64,000 nucleotides of DNA. It comes from Batillaria attramentaria (Eukaryota; Mollusca; Gastropoda; Batillariidae). The DNA lies in NCBI GenBank assembly GCA_018292915.2, contig JACVVK020000459.1:1-64000 (forward strand), given 5' to 3'. The position numbers were made by a program, and so were the translations under genes. The notes below the pieces were generated by a model. That model saw only the letters and a list, made by a program, of their open reading frames with translations. It was not told the DNA's origin and searched no databases. Numbering within the stretch: position 1 is the first letter of the stretch; each line of letters starts with the position of its first letter. Positions 26,876 to 38,900 of the stretch are shown here, piece by piece.

Positions 26876-27104
26876 CCACACAGACGGCACTCACTGAGGA
26901 GGAGAAGTGCGTTCGGAACAGCATACATGCCAGCATCGATGACGCAGGTTTTCTTACGTCATTGTCAGAGTTACACTTGCAAAATCGTCTCTGCGGGAGA
27001 TCGGCAGTGACGTGCGTTTGTACCACAGATGCTTGCCTATGAACGTGGAAATTTTAGCCCGTCCTATTATGTTGTTTCCATTACTATGGAAACAACATAA
27101 AAAA

Positions 27105-27660
27105 AAGAAAAAAGAAAAATAATGAAAACAAACAGAAAGAGCAGGAAGAATAAAATATACGCAGCAAAACAACTCTAAGCCTAATTACGAATGATACTTG
27201 GCACATTCATACATGTTTATCATTTTCCTCTTTGTCATTCTCACCATTCTGTCCACGCCTCGTTTCCTTTCCCGTCCCATTGTCCGACTGGTCCCTCGTC
27301 GTCAGGTCACGCGGGGCAACGGTCACTGTGCTGATTAGTCATACACGGAAATCCACATCGTTAATATCACCATCTCAGCAACAATAGCAACAGTAACAAC
27401 ACATAGCAACAGTAGCAACAGTAACAACAATACCAACGTGATTTTTTTTTTTTTTTTTTTTTACTAAATAAGCCAAGCTAGCTCTGAATTGATATTTCCA
27501 CCTTTCTGATCACCATTGCTGTTGTCTAATTTCGACATAATCATGATATAACAAATTTAAGCAAATTCTGCCGAAATGTAAAACAAAGAAAACAAAATTT
27601 AATATGAGATTAATTATTTTAGTCTTTGTTCAGTGTAATGTATGGTTTCTGGTGGACAAC
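27105..27660. other. Intronic, non-coding
   Basis: Intron sequence of the unit-1 minus gene, homologous to 52,765-53,320, with a CAACAGTAG-type repeat and a poly-T run at 27,442-27,462. I see no gene in it. Confidence 0.55.
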
Positions 27661-27789
27661 AGTTACATTACCTGTCAGAGTCTGCAGGTGTAGTCACATC
27701 TGCTTCTGAACTCGAAAAGGGGGGGGGGGGGCTCAGTAGTCACTTCCGGTTCTATAAAAATAATATGGTGAATAGAGCGAGCATCACTA

Positions 27790-27871
27790 CGGTGGGCATG
27801 TTGTTTGGCCTTTAAGTGAAGTTTATTTTGTTTATGAAACTTCACTTAAAGGCCAAAAAACACGCCCACCA
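27790..27871. repeat. Hairpin 'ggcctttaagtgaagttt'
   Basis: Arms of about 33 bp (GGTGGGC...GGCCTTTAAGTGAAGTTT and its complement) around an AT-rich loop. It is a short MITE-like inverted repeat in the intron. Unit 2 keeps only the right arm (53,748-53,785), next to an unrelated insertion. Confidence 0.6.
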
Positions 27872-28329
27872 ATCGTTCAGGGCTATATTGGTAGTGTTTA
27901 ATATCGTAGAACTTGGACGCCTGCACCGTGGTAGCTCTACAAACTGGCACTGAGCCGACAAAAGGCCTTTTGGACGCGAATATCAAGGGACTCAGCTGCT
28001 GGCCGATGAGTACAGCAGTTAAATTAATTGTATAACCACGCGGAGAAATTTATTTAATATGAAGGAGAAGGGAAACGAGCGCCATAAACTAAAACACTTC
28101 ACTTAAAGGACGAACACCTCATACTTCTATGTTCACACTGCGACGCGAATATCGAGGACTCAGCTAGTGGCTTGCGGCACGATAAAACCGATGAGCACAG
28201 TATTGAAACGTACAGGGGCACTCGCAAACATGGATGTTATAAAAATGTGATGATTAGTAAACGCGGAATATGAGCGTTTAACTACTTGTAAATATGGAGA
28301 AAAAAGGACCATTTTTATGCTAATGAAAT

Positions 28330-28539
28330 CCCATATTTTGAGAGCGAGAGAGAGAGAGAGAGAGGGGGGGGGAGAGAGAGAGAGAGAGAGATATATATAT
28401 ATAACGATAACGATAACGATAACGATAACGATCCTTTATTTTACAACGGAAGAAGTTATAGGCACACAAAGACCATTTTCAAACTTGCCGTTGCTACACT
28501 ACCATAAAAGAGAGAGAGAGAGAGAGAGGGGGGGGGGGG

Positions 28540-28575
<36 letters not shown>

Positions 28576-28740
28576 AACTGACTGACTGACTGACAAACTT
28601 TTCAAGGACCAGATATATTTTACGCACAGGTCTCTCTTATTATCTTTCCTTGCTACACTAATAAAACATACAAAATGCATATCATCACTATTATCACCCC
28701 CCCCCCCCCCCCCCCCCCCCACACACACACAGACACATAC
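28330..28740. repeat. (GA)n, (CGATAA)n, poly-C and retroelement tail
   Basis: Cluster of simple repeats specific to unit 1: (GA)n at 28,344-28,390, five CGATAA hexamers at 28,402-28,432, the 'cctttattttacaacgg' retroelement tail, another (GA)n block and a poly-C run at 28,697-28,720. Confidence 0.7.
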
Positions 28741-28979
28741 ACACATTCACACTCGTACGCGCGCGGACTGACCCGGCAGCACTTTCACGCTTTACAGCAC
28801 ATTTCACGAACATTACAGCGTAAATGCTTATGCAAATAATGAGAAGTTATGAATTCAAATACGAGAAATTATAAGAACTAAAAACTCAGTAAGGGAATTT
28901 TTCAATGATTAGCGAGAACCGTGAGAAATTATTAATTATTCAGAAAATTCTGACGCACGTGAACCTTCAACCTTGAATC

Positions 28980-29027
<48 letters not shown>

Positions 29028-29360
29028 TTGAAATGTTGAATATCTTCTGTTTCTTTGTTTTGTCCTCCCATAGCATCCACGTGGTGAAATCCGTCTCGTC
29101 AAACACTTTGTTCACTCCGTACAGGCCCGACTGTGTGAAACACCTGCATGGCGGCGTTGTCCGGCACTGACTGTGTGGATGCAGTATTTTGCAAACAGTA
29201 TGTTTACTCTTACTATCGTCCAGTTTCCTCACGGTGATCACATGACTGTCCGCGATGCGGCATAACGTGGAACCAAAGGTAAAGTTAAATGAGACATTCG
29301 ACTTTTCCTCAACGTTTAGCACCGAGCCAACCAGACTTGGGATGTTGAACGTGAAGTCAC
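29028..29360 (-). CDS. Ectodomain exon of unit-1 minus receptor
   Basis: This 333-nt exon (phase 1 to 1) has acceptor gtgtcccag and a weak donor A|gtactc lying inside a (GA)n tract. The first codon, split over the junction, is Cys. It encodes about 112 residues with six cysteines including the junction one, and several N-glycosylation sequons (NVSF, NFTF, NISS at the end). By eye it differs from the unit-2 exon at about 13 residues. A GLYGVNKV segment could be an Ig-like F-strand region, but I do not see a full Ig signature, so the fold is unassigned. Confidence 0.7.
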
Positions 29361-29453
29361 CTGGGACACAAAACACCTCAAGGATTATATAAACACACAC
29401 ATACGCGCGCGCGAGCAAATGACAGCAAGAGAGAGAGAGAGAGAGAGAGAGAG

Positions 29454-29545
29454 CGAACGAACGAACGAACGAAACTTTATTGTCCAAGGATAAAAAGATG
29501 TAGGTACAACGACCTGTCTTCCATCTTGTCCTTGCTAAACTAAGA
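29454..29545 (-). mobile_element. Retroelement 3' tail (CGAA)n
   Basis: '(cgaa)n actttattgtccaagg' is a typical reverse-oriented non-LTR element 3' end with a tetranucleotide tail, inside intron 1 of the minus gene. It is absent at the corresponding place in unit 2 (about 54,394). Confidence 0.5.
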
Positions 29546-29590
29546 AAGCTAAACTACAAAGAAATCACACACAGAGATAAATGATCAATA

Positions 29591-29642
<52 letters not shown>

Positions 29643-30154
29643 CCCGGGGGGTGGGGGTGGGGGTGTGGGGGTGGGGGAGGTCCAGGCTTTTCAGACAGTA
29701 ACAATGAAATAACGTTGCATTATTCATGTGAAATAATGTTTGTTTCTCGCTCGTACGCATGCAGACAAAGTTTGGGCACTATTTAGTACTATAGCTATAT
29801 TCTGAGATTTTATCATTGAAAAACCGTTATTTTCACAGACAGAAACTTACATTCTTGTGCAGTGCTTGTCGCCAGATGCATCCACATTAAGGCAGAAATC
29901 AAGATTATCCCTCGAAACCCTGCGGACATTGTCAGTCATCCGATACGTGATGCAGATCACAATACAAGTAGGAGACGTCAGCTTGTATCAACAGGAGCGT
30001 TACACTGAGCACACCACTTCACTGTCTTCCGCATCAACTCTAAACGATTGCGTCCTATGTCCTATGTCTCGTTAGGGATAATAACTTCCCTGAAAGTTGT
30101 TTTGCCTGAACAATTTGCTTCCCTGTGAAATCTTGACAGGGGTTTTCTGATTCG

Positions 30155-30207
<53 letters not shown>

Positions 30208-31643
30208 AGTGGTGTGTTTGTCGTGAAGAGGCGTGTGTGTGTGGAAGGGGAGGGTGGGGGCGGAGGGGACCACAAAGTTTTCAATTGTAGGTATCTCTGG
30301 GGGAAACCATTGAAAGGTTTCGGATTGATGCGGACGTAGTGGTCACGAATGAGTGATTTAGTAATACCAAAAACTCCGCTGAATACTTCAGTCAAACAAA
30401 CACACTTCACCGGCCGAAACACTGATTTGGCTGATATGGCATGCAAAATTGTGAAATGAACACCGTAAACATACTTGCAATCATGGATGGCTAATTCTCT
30501 TCTGTCAATACACCTCGTATTTCCAGGTCCTTGTTATGCTGTGACCAACTCTAGGTGACACCGCCGACTTTGGTTTTGCGAGGTTTTGATTCTTGGCTCT
30601 GTATTTGCGATCTGGGGTAATGACATTTCCCAAAAATGCCCACTGCTTTTGTCGCCCTAAACGAGGAAATGTATGCACATATTCAACGAACCCCCAGTCT
30701 TACAGTTTCAGCGACTTTACTTCCATGGCCTTCTAACTATGCTCCGAAACTGACTTGTCCTAAGCACAATTGTCATCATTAAATAGGTTTGTGTTGCGAA
30801 AGGAATTTACGGTGTCAATTTATTGTTTGTTTGGAAGTAAATGTACTGAGCTGGATACACTAACAATGACATACCGAACATACTACATTCAAGTAATGAA
30901 AAAATAACAATTGAAATGACATGCATTGTAAATCACACGCGCGCGCATCCGAGCACACTATTCTAATGATTTTGTGAAGAGTATGGAACTAACTGAAAAT
31001 ATGTGGGATAAAACGCACACATATTATGATAGTATAGTATGATGAAACACTATCAGTTTCTCGGGGACTGGCACAAAGACTGACCAACTGCTGTTTATCC
31101 GTGGTTACAGGGGTATAACTGAGCGAAAAACAAAATATCAAAGAAAGTCCTCTAAAAAGAGACGGCATTAAATGTGATTTAAGTTATTTTTGTTTTTGCC
31201 GTTCACATGTTTACTTTCACCTGTTTTCTTAATTGTTTTATTGTTTTATGTAACTTTTATAGAAATCTGTCTTGACCGTACATGAAGCAGAGGTGTGAAT
31301 GTTTTGTTGTTGTTGTTGTTTGTTTGTGTTTTTCAAAATGTACAGTAACTCAGTGTGCTGTCAGGAGAGAGAGAGAGAGAGAGAGAGGTGTGCCGCTGAT
31401 CAAGGTCACACGAACATTTGTTTACATGCTGCACACACGGAATGTACAATGTCAAGACACAGCCGTGTTTTGCCTTGAAGCGTCTATCCGTCGTGCAGTT
31501 GTCCCGACAAAAAGGGAATTTAGATTTCCCTCCGCCGCATCTATGAAGAGCGGGTTCAACTCTGTTCCATCGGGCTTCACTAAGTCTGGACTTCATTGTG
31601 CCGAAACCAACGAGGAAATTATTCTCAGTGAGTGTGACCGGGA

Positions 31644-31661
31644 GCCGCCATTTTGGTAAGC
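31644..31661 (+). promoter_or_regulatory. YY1-like motif with 5' splice site (a)
   Basis: GCCGCCATTTTGG overlaps a donor-like TTTTG|gtaagc. GCCGCCAT is the classic YY1 core found at metazoan transcription starts. The first coding exon of the plus gene has an acceptor right before its ATG, so a non-coding first exon ending here is plausible. Unit-2 copy at 56,392-56,409. Confidence 0.4.
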
Positions 31662-32270
31662 AACAATGAGTTCGTTTCCTTCTGACAGCAGGACTAGCGG
31701 TTTCACTTAGGTTTGCAAGCATGTCAGCAATTTTAATTCAGGAAAATGTGTCACAACCTCTGTTGGCACACATTCGCTGGTCGTGTGATCGCATTGTACA
31801 GCCGCCTATCGCTCTGGTCTGGTTAACGAGTAGTGCAAGCCGCCCGCTTTCCACAACAGTCGACATACACTGCTGCAGGCCGAAGCCGTGCGTCACGCTA
31901 ATGTACTACAAAGTGACCGCGTGGTCATTACAAAATAAAATGCATAATTAGATAAACACGACGTTAGGGACTGTTTGATTTACTGTCATTATCAGGGTGT
32001 TTTGGGGGTTGAGTCCTTCCCCCCCCCCCCCCCCCCCAGTTTGGAGGCATGGTAGTAATCAGTGATAGGGGACAAATCAGTCAGCCTACTCAATTGTCTC
32101 ATAATAAGTTATTTTCGGGAAGGCGGGTTTTCCCTACGCTGTATTTCGGCCGATCAACTGATTGGAGCTGAAGGCGAGTTTAGGAGTTTGTGTATGTGCT
32201 GTAACCTAACCGAAACCAACGAGGAAATTCAGTATCCCCCCACTGTGACCCAGCTGCGTTTTGCCCCGGT

Positions 32271-32289
32271 GTCCGCCATTTTGGTAAGC
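32271..32289 (+). promoter_or_regulatory. YY1-like motif with 5' splice site (b)
   Basis: GTCCGCCATTTTGGTAAGC, preceded like site (a) by 'ccgaaaccaacgaggaaatt'. The two sites are diverged tandem copies about 630 bp apart and may be alternative first exons. Unit-2 copy at 57,020-57,038. Confidence 0.4.
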
Positions 32290-32722
32290 TACAATGAGTC
32301 AGTCTTGTTTTCCTCACGACAGCAGTCAAGTCAAGTCAAGTCAATATTATTTGTCCCCGAATCGAGAAAATTGCTTTGCAACACGCGTTGAACATACACA
32401 TTAAACATGAAAAGCATGCAAATAATACAATCATAACTGATCACCGTATAAGAATGTGTTTAACCCAAATCACGTTAAGATAGTTATTTGTGGTGTCATT
32501 TACGTTAAACTAAACCTTGACCATAAACCTTGACTTAAGTAAGAATTACCGCAAATCGCAAAGCTAAGACCAATATAAATATCACTTCATTCCCATCCCT
32601 ATCACCCCTCCCACCGCCGCGCGCGCACACACACGGCACACACACACGGCACACACACACACACACACACACACAAATAGGATAACATGACCAATTGATG
32701 TGAAATACACCCCTCCCACCGC

Positions 32723-32793
<71 letters not shown>

Positions 32794-33424
32794 GTTAAAT
32801 CTGTTCTTATTGCACTTAACACATCGATATCGTCTGCCTGAGGGAAGTAGCTCAAATTCTTTGTTGAGTGGATGTGAGTGGTCAGCGAGAATACTGCACG
32901 CCCTGCGCAAGACTACACGATCGCAGGACTTAAAGCGCTTTCACTTCTCTTTATAAGCATGTGAGCAGTTGGAATTAGGGAAATGTGCCGAAACTTTTGT
33001 TGTGCCACATTCGCTGGTCGTGTGATCGCATTGCAGAGCCACATATCGCTCTTTGAGTTAGGTCTGGTTCCTGTCACGGTAACCTGAAGCCAAGTACTAC
33101 TAGAAAGACGTAACCTTGGTCGTTGTCGTCTGGCTGCTGCTTTATTTCACAAAACATGATTTATACTCCTCTCCCGCAATGAAGATGTCAGTACACAGTG
33201 AACCACACCTGATTTCCGTACCCCATAACATCACTGCAGTACCCGCGTAGGAATCACAAATTATACATAATTCGATAAACACGTTCTGCCCACACTTCTT
33301 TTGACGCATGCATTAATGACAGTCAGTGGACTGCCGAGGCTACTTATCCCATGACAATAGGCTGCACACCTGTCGGTGACATAGCAGTTTTAGACAGGAA
33401 ATTTCACTTGAAGGATTGGCGCGC

Positions 33425-33499
<75 letters not shown>

Positions 33500-33513
33500 T
33501 TTTGATTTCAGAT

Positions 33514-33998
33514 ATGGCGCTGATAGTCTTGTTTGCATTGCTCTTTTGGGCAAGTCAAGTGAAAACAGGTACTTATTGTAGAACGTCTAGAACTATTCCT
33601 GCACTTTTCGTAAAACTGTTTTCTGACAGAACATTCCTTCATTGCGCTCCAAGGCTCTCTCCTTTTCCCCCATCAATGTATTTGTATTAGCTGTATTTAT
33701 TGTGTCAACTGAAAGCAGATTGTTTGGCGCCATGCCGGACAAATATCTTACCTTTTTATGTTGTTTCCATAGTAATGGAAACGTCATAGGACGGGCTTAA
33801 TTTTCCACGTTCATTGGCAAGCATCTGTGGTAGCCTACAAACGCACGTCACTGCCGATCTCCCGCAGAGACGATTTTGCAAGTGTAACTCTGACAATGAC
33901 GTAGGAAAACGTGCGTCATCGATGCTGACGAGTATGGTGCGCCGAACGCACTTCTCCTCCTCAGTGAGTGCCGTCTGTGCGTATGTGTGTTTGTGCGG

Positions 33999-34061
<63 letters not shown>

Positions 34062-35904
34062 GTGTCCAGGCCTGTTTCTCCGAAAATACTCAACCGAATT
34101 GCTTCAAATATGGGATGTCTGAATATATTAAAATCTTAGATTAGAGCAACCGAGCGTTTGATGATTACTTAAGTGATTTGGGAGTTATCACCCTTTTGAG
34201 ACAAGCTGGTTGTCTGGCGTTTACAGGCGTAATACTTATTTAAATCACTCAATTTTTTGGAAGTAGATAGCTTGAATACGGACTCTGAACAGAGTCACTA
34301 TTAGGAAATGGCCGCTCTTATATTTTTCACGTAAACCGTACCTCAGTTGACATTGCATGTGAACCCAGTTCAGATGCCCGTATCTCCGTAAATACTCAAC
34401 CGACCGATTTCAAATTTGGGGTTTCTAAATGAATCAAGATCTTTGATCCAGGTACGACTGTCACTACAGGGGAGCATGTCTATGTTCCCCCAGGTCTATG
34501 TTCCCCCAGGTCTATGTTCCCCCCAGGTCTATGTTTCCCCCAGGTCTATGTTCCCCCAGGCCTATGTTCCCCCAGGTCTATGTTCCCCCAGGTCTATGTT
34601 TCCCCCAGGTCTATGTTCCCCCAGGTCTATGTTCCCCCAAGTCTATGTTCCCCCAGGTCTATGTTCCCCCAGGTCTATGTTCCCCCAGGTCTATGTTCCT
34701 TCAGTGTGCGACGGGACATAGACTTGGGGGAACATAGACCTGGGGGAACATCGGGTGCCTCCCGACTAGAGCAGGTCACTGAATGGAAACAACATATTGG
34801 GCTGGTGGCCATCTTGTTACCTTATCTTACCGAATTCAGTCAGTCTTACTTCATCGTGTGTTCATCATATTTCATCTTATCTGAACCGCCATAATGGCCA
34901 TATCACCTCGTCTGATCTTAGCATCCGACGTACACTGCTCGATTCCATCTGTGGTGTCCGGAGAGAGTGCTACCTTAACCTGTTACTTCACAGAAAACAT
35001 CCAACAGGGGAGGAGAGAATTCCTAGTTCTTCATTATCTTACTAATGTGACTTTCAAAGGTATTATGCATTTTTTTGTGTGTGTTTTGCACGGTTTGTGT
35101 AAAATGTTTCACTTAGTGCATAAAATTTTAATTATGTCTGATCATACAAATTAAGCCAACGCAATGTCCCCGTTTGGTGTTTGACCGTCTTTCCCAGAAC
35201 AGTATCCCCTGAATTGTAGATTTGTTTGTTGTTAATAATGTAATGATAATAGCTTCACTATGTAGTATGTATTATGTGTGCAGGTTATTTCACTTTGTGG
35301 TGTGTGGCGTGGAGGCATGCATGGATAGAGTGTATGACTATGGTTTAGTATGTGTTTGCATATGTGATGGGTGGACGAACGGACGAGTGTGTGGGTGCAT
35401 GGGTGATTTCTGCATGGAGATGTTGGTCTTGTGTCATAATAGTTTTATTGTGTATTGTGTGATCAAGAATTCAATTGTACACCACAATTTCCCTGAGGGG
35501 ATTAATAAAGTTATTCTTCTTATCTTTTTATCTCATCTTCTTATATTCTTATCTTATCTTATCTAGATTGCAGTGCTGGTAAATATTTCTACTCTGTAGT
35601 TGTGCAATTTAAATGTATACAATTATTTCGTCTCTTTAAGGTTCCTCATTGTTTTTTTTTTTTGTTTTTTTTTGTTCAGAAATAATCTACTGCCACTGGT
35701 TCACCAGCGATGAGAACTCAGACAAGCCGGAATGCAGACCGAAACCCGGATACGAGTATGGGGAATTGGACAACACTACATTTACTTTAAAAATACCAGC
35801 AGCAACAGAGGAGAATGTGGGCAAATACCAGTGTCAACAGCTACCTTCTGATTCCACCCGCACTAAAAGTTGCCACTTAACTTTGAAAGGTTCGTGTGTG
35901 TGTG

Positions 35905-35967
<63 letters not shown>

Positions 35968-38900
35968 TGATGTCGATTTTTTTTTGGTGAGAGTAAAACG
36001 TTTATGTCTCAAATCCTATCCCCTCTGGTGCATAGCTAAATTTTTAACCTTACTAGAATATCCTGATTTTTTAATATTTCACAGTGATAAAATCAGTATA
36101 GATTTTTTCATGTAACTACAAACTTTCCCTACATCTCTCACCGTTTTTACTCTCCAGCTGCTGAGCAAACATCTTCAACAACAGTACCCACAGAAGGTGA
36201 TACTGAAGGCAAGTAGCTAAGATTACATGTGACTGATTTGTAGCTAAGCATAATAATTCAAACTATAATGATAGCATTTGATCTGGTAAGATGTCGTCTA
36301 CTAAGCCGACCCAACATTTTGGTTTTTTAAGTTCATGTAAATATCCCTACAGATCGACCTATACGAGGAATACTTATTTTTTCACTCGAATCTTGAAACA
36401 GGATGGTTTGCAGTAATTGGTCACACAGTCTGCCAGCTGATTATAATGCTTTTTGATGAAGTTTCCAAATATAAATATTCCAATCAGATTCTGTCATTCT
36501 ATGGGCCATCTGCCTCATTACATTATTGTTTGGCACAGGTTGTCTAAGATAAACATAAAGTTTACACTTTTTTATCATAAATGTTTACCACAAAATCGAT
36601 AGAAAGAGACCTAAACAATAATGATTTCCTTTTGCAGACACAGTCACGCTGCCGCTTTTTATCGCTGTGCCTGTTGGAGTGGTAGCGTTCTTAATCTGTG
36701 TTGCTGTGGTCGTCTGTGTCTGGTATTTTCGTCGGTAAGACCCCCCTCCACCTTCAACCCAGCCCCCAGGGTAAACTAAAACTAACAATCACCAAAAGAA
36801 TTCCTTTTGCAGAAGCAGACCACCAAACGGCTTTGATCGCTGTACCTGCTGGTACCTGGTAGTGATCTTAATCGTTGTGTCTCAAACAAACAAACAAACA
36901 AACAAACAAACAAACAAAACTAAAAACCCAACCCCCATTCTTCTTCCGATCTACCGTCCACAAAATACATCAATCAAAATCAGACAAAAATAACTGATTA
37001 TGATTACATTCATTGTGTTCATTAAAATACCGTGAAATGTGTTTGACAGCACGGTTGAAATAATTATATGGACGGTGAATAGTATGTGAGACGCCATCTC
37101 ATCTTCTTATATTCTTTTATAGGATAGCGATAGGATAGCGATAGATCCGTGCTGTTTGTGCATCTTTGACCACAGTAATTGATGTTTTTTCCATTAATTG
37201 ATTTCGTCTATTCAGTGTAGGATATACACATAATTATGTGCTGTCGTCTGTCTATAGCAAACGACTTCGTGCGAGGCGCAGAAAATGCAGAGAGAAACAT
37301 GCATGTGTCGAAACGGCTTCCTTTTTAAACAGAGATTCTGGGATTCTTTTAAACAGGCGCAGACGGAACGTATCAACTGTAGACATAGAGACTAATTCAC
37401 AACAAAGAGAACAGACTAAGGAAGACGGAGAACACACACAGCCTTTGATTCCTCGAAATGAAGCCTCTCAGTGTGATATAGCGTCAGGAGAGACAGAAAC
37501 AAACCCGACCTCCTCGACGTCACCTTCACAACCTTCTGCAACAGGAGCCCTGTCTACAGAATCTGCTGCGTCGCCCTCCACGAATGGCTCCACAGCAGGG
37601 GAAGGTGGGCTACATTACGCACACATCATATTATTTGTAATATGATATAATTATTATAATATGAATGGACGAACTATACCAACTGCACGTCAATAGGCGA
37701 CAGCTCGCGAATCCTTATAGACAGTGATATCACATTGATAAATATGAATATTTTATATTATTTGGACTGTGTTCTTTTTACGTTTCTGATTTTTTTTCTC
37801 TGTCTTGGCCTTTGGGGAACGGGGATAGCCGAAAGGTAGAGCGTTGAACTTTCAATGCTCGGGTTTTCAGTTCGAATTCCGGTAGCCAAATATTTATTTT
37901 TTGCCCATTGCCATGTCTTTGATATCACCCGTACATGGTGGAAAAGAACGTTAAACTCCCAAACACAAACCCCACCCACCCTTTTGGCCTTGGAATAGAG
38001 TTGAGTACAAATGATAGAAGTTTGTAGAAGTTTGAGTGTTATTGAAGCCGGTGGCATCTGTGCTAAAATTCTCGAGTCGATCTTTAGCGTGCGAATTGTC
38101 TCCCATGACTAGTAAGAGCATAACATTTTGTGATGACCAAACTTACTCAACGAGGGATTTACTCCGGGGCAAAACTCTCTTTAAAAAAGTCTTACTCCCT
38201 TTAAGATAAAGAGTACTCCCTTCACACACTACAGATTATCTGGCGGGAGTACATGTGACATGTTACACGACCTGTATACTGTTTTAGACCTTTACTGTTT
38301 CATGTATGCACACTCTTGTCTTTAGGAGCCGAAACTACAACACAACCGAACGCGTCACAAACACATCAGACTACATCTACAGAAAATGATGAGGAAGGCA
38401 AGTACATGAACAATAACCGAAATTAGCCCGTCTGAAATAGATTATCGTCGCATCTGGGAACATTCCAGTTCGTGGCTACTTAAGAACTTTTCAAATGTTA
38501 TTTATCGTACAGAAGGGCCTGTCTTGAAGTTTGCGCATGTTGGTAATACACATTACAGAGCGTAGAAAAGCTTGCAACGATTGGTAACAGAGTCTGCCAT
38601 CTGACTATTAAATATTTTAAATGAAGATTTAAAAAAATGAAATATTCCTATCATAATTTGCTATTCTGTGAGTCGTCTACCTCATAACCTTAGCACACTT
38701 GTCTTAGAGGAACATAAACTTTAGATAACTTTCCATTGTCATAAATGTTTACCACAAAATCGATAGAAAGAGACCTAAACAATCATCATTTCCTTTCGCA
38801 GACACAGTCAAGCTGCCGCTATTGATCGCTGTGCCTGTTGGAGTGTTAGCGTTCTTAATCAGTGCTGTGTTCTGGTAAGACCCCCCTCCACCTTCAACCC

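Larger units (their letters stand above)
12138..27099. mobile_element. 14.96-kb insertion with palindromic terminus and 4-kb tandem modules
   Basis: Unit 2 is continuous here ('tttttcaatttgaaaaaaaag' near 52,760), so the insertion is defined by comparison. The left end is CAAGATGGCCACCAGCCCAA followed by TATGTTGTTTCCATTC. The right end is a 32-bp palindrome with 14-bp arms (TATGTTGTTTCCAT), after which host A-rich sequence resumes. The same two ends bound the 1.06-kb insertion at 33,757-34,816, confirming a mobile family. I see no clear target duplication and no transposase. Lack of a TSD, a 3' hairpin and internal tandem repeats would fit a Helitron/Helentron-like rolling-circle element, but I do not see the canonical TC...CTRR ends, so the class is open. 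Confidence 0.7.
13925..27099 (+). repeat. 4-kb tandem module array (3 full + 1 partial)
   Basis: Modules start at 'aagtaaaatacaacaccacg' at about 13,925, 17,907, 21,894 and 25,891, with periods of about 3,982, 3,987 and 3,997 bp. The fourth stops at the terminal palindrome (27,068-27,099). Each full module contains two diverged copies of a roughly 305-bp repeat ('gggcgataactc' core), the palindrome, a 2.8-kb segment with a fold-back element, a partial SINE and a (TA)n tract at its 3' end. Full modules look more than 99% identical; the partial one is the most diverged. Confidence 0.85.
29930..33513. promoter_or_regulatory. Head-to-head intergenic region, unit 1
   Basis: About 3.6 kb lies between the divergent start codons. 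It must contain promoters for both genes. Visible features are (TG)n at 30,161-30,206, two GCC-CCATTTTGG motifs with splice donors (31,644 and 32,271), a poly-C run (32,020-32,037), a retroelement tail beginning (AAGTC)n (32,325-32,440), and (CA)n and (GT)n tracts (32,640-32,790 and 33,427-33,496). Between about 30,215 and 32,960 it is nearly identical to 54,960-57,735. Confidence 0.6.

Noticed and set aside
28402..28432. CGATAA repeats as interstitial telomere
   Set aside because: The metazoan telomere repeat is TTAGGG; this hexamer is different and only about five units long.
31282..31722. 125-129-codon frames on both strands in the intergenic region, conserved in unit 2
   Set aside because: The conservation is explained by the near-identity of the whole intergenic core. 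The frames lack homology I recognise and are shortened in unit 2; better read as promoter/5'UTR.
32602..32910. Cys-Val repeat proteins such as VCVCVC frames throughout
   Set aside because: These are readings of (GT)n/(CA)n tracts present in several frames at every microsatellite.
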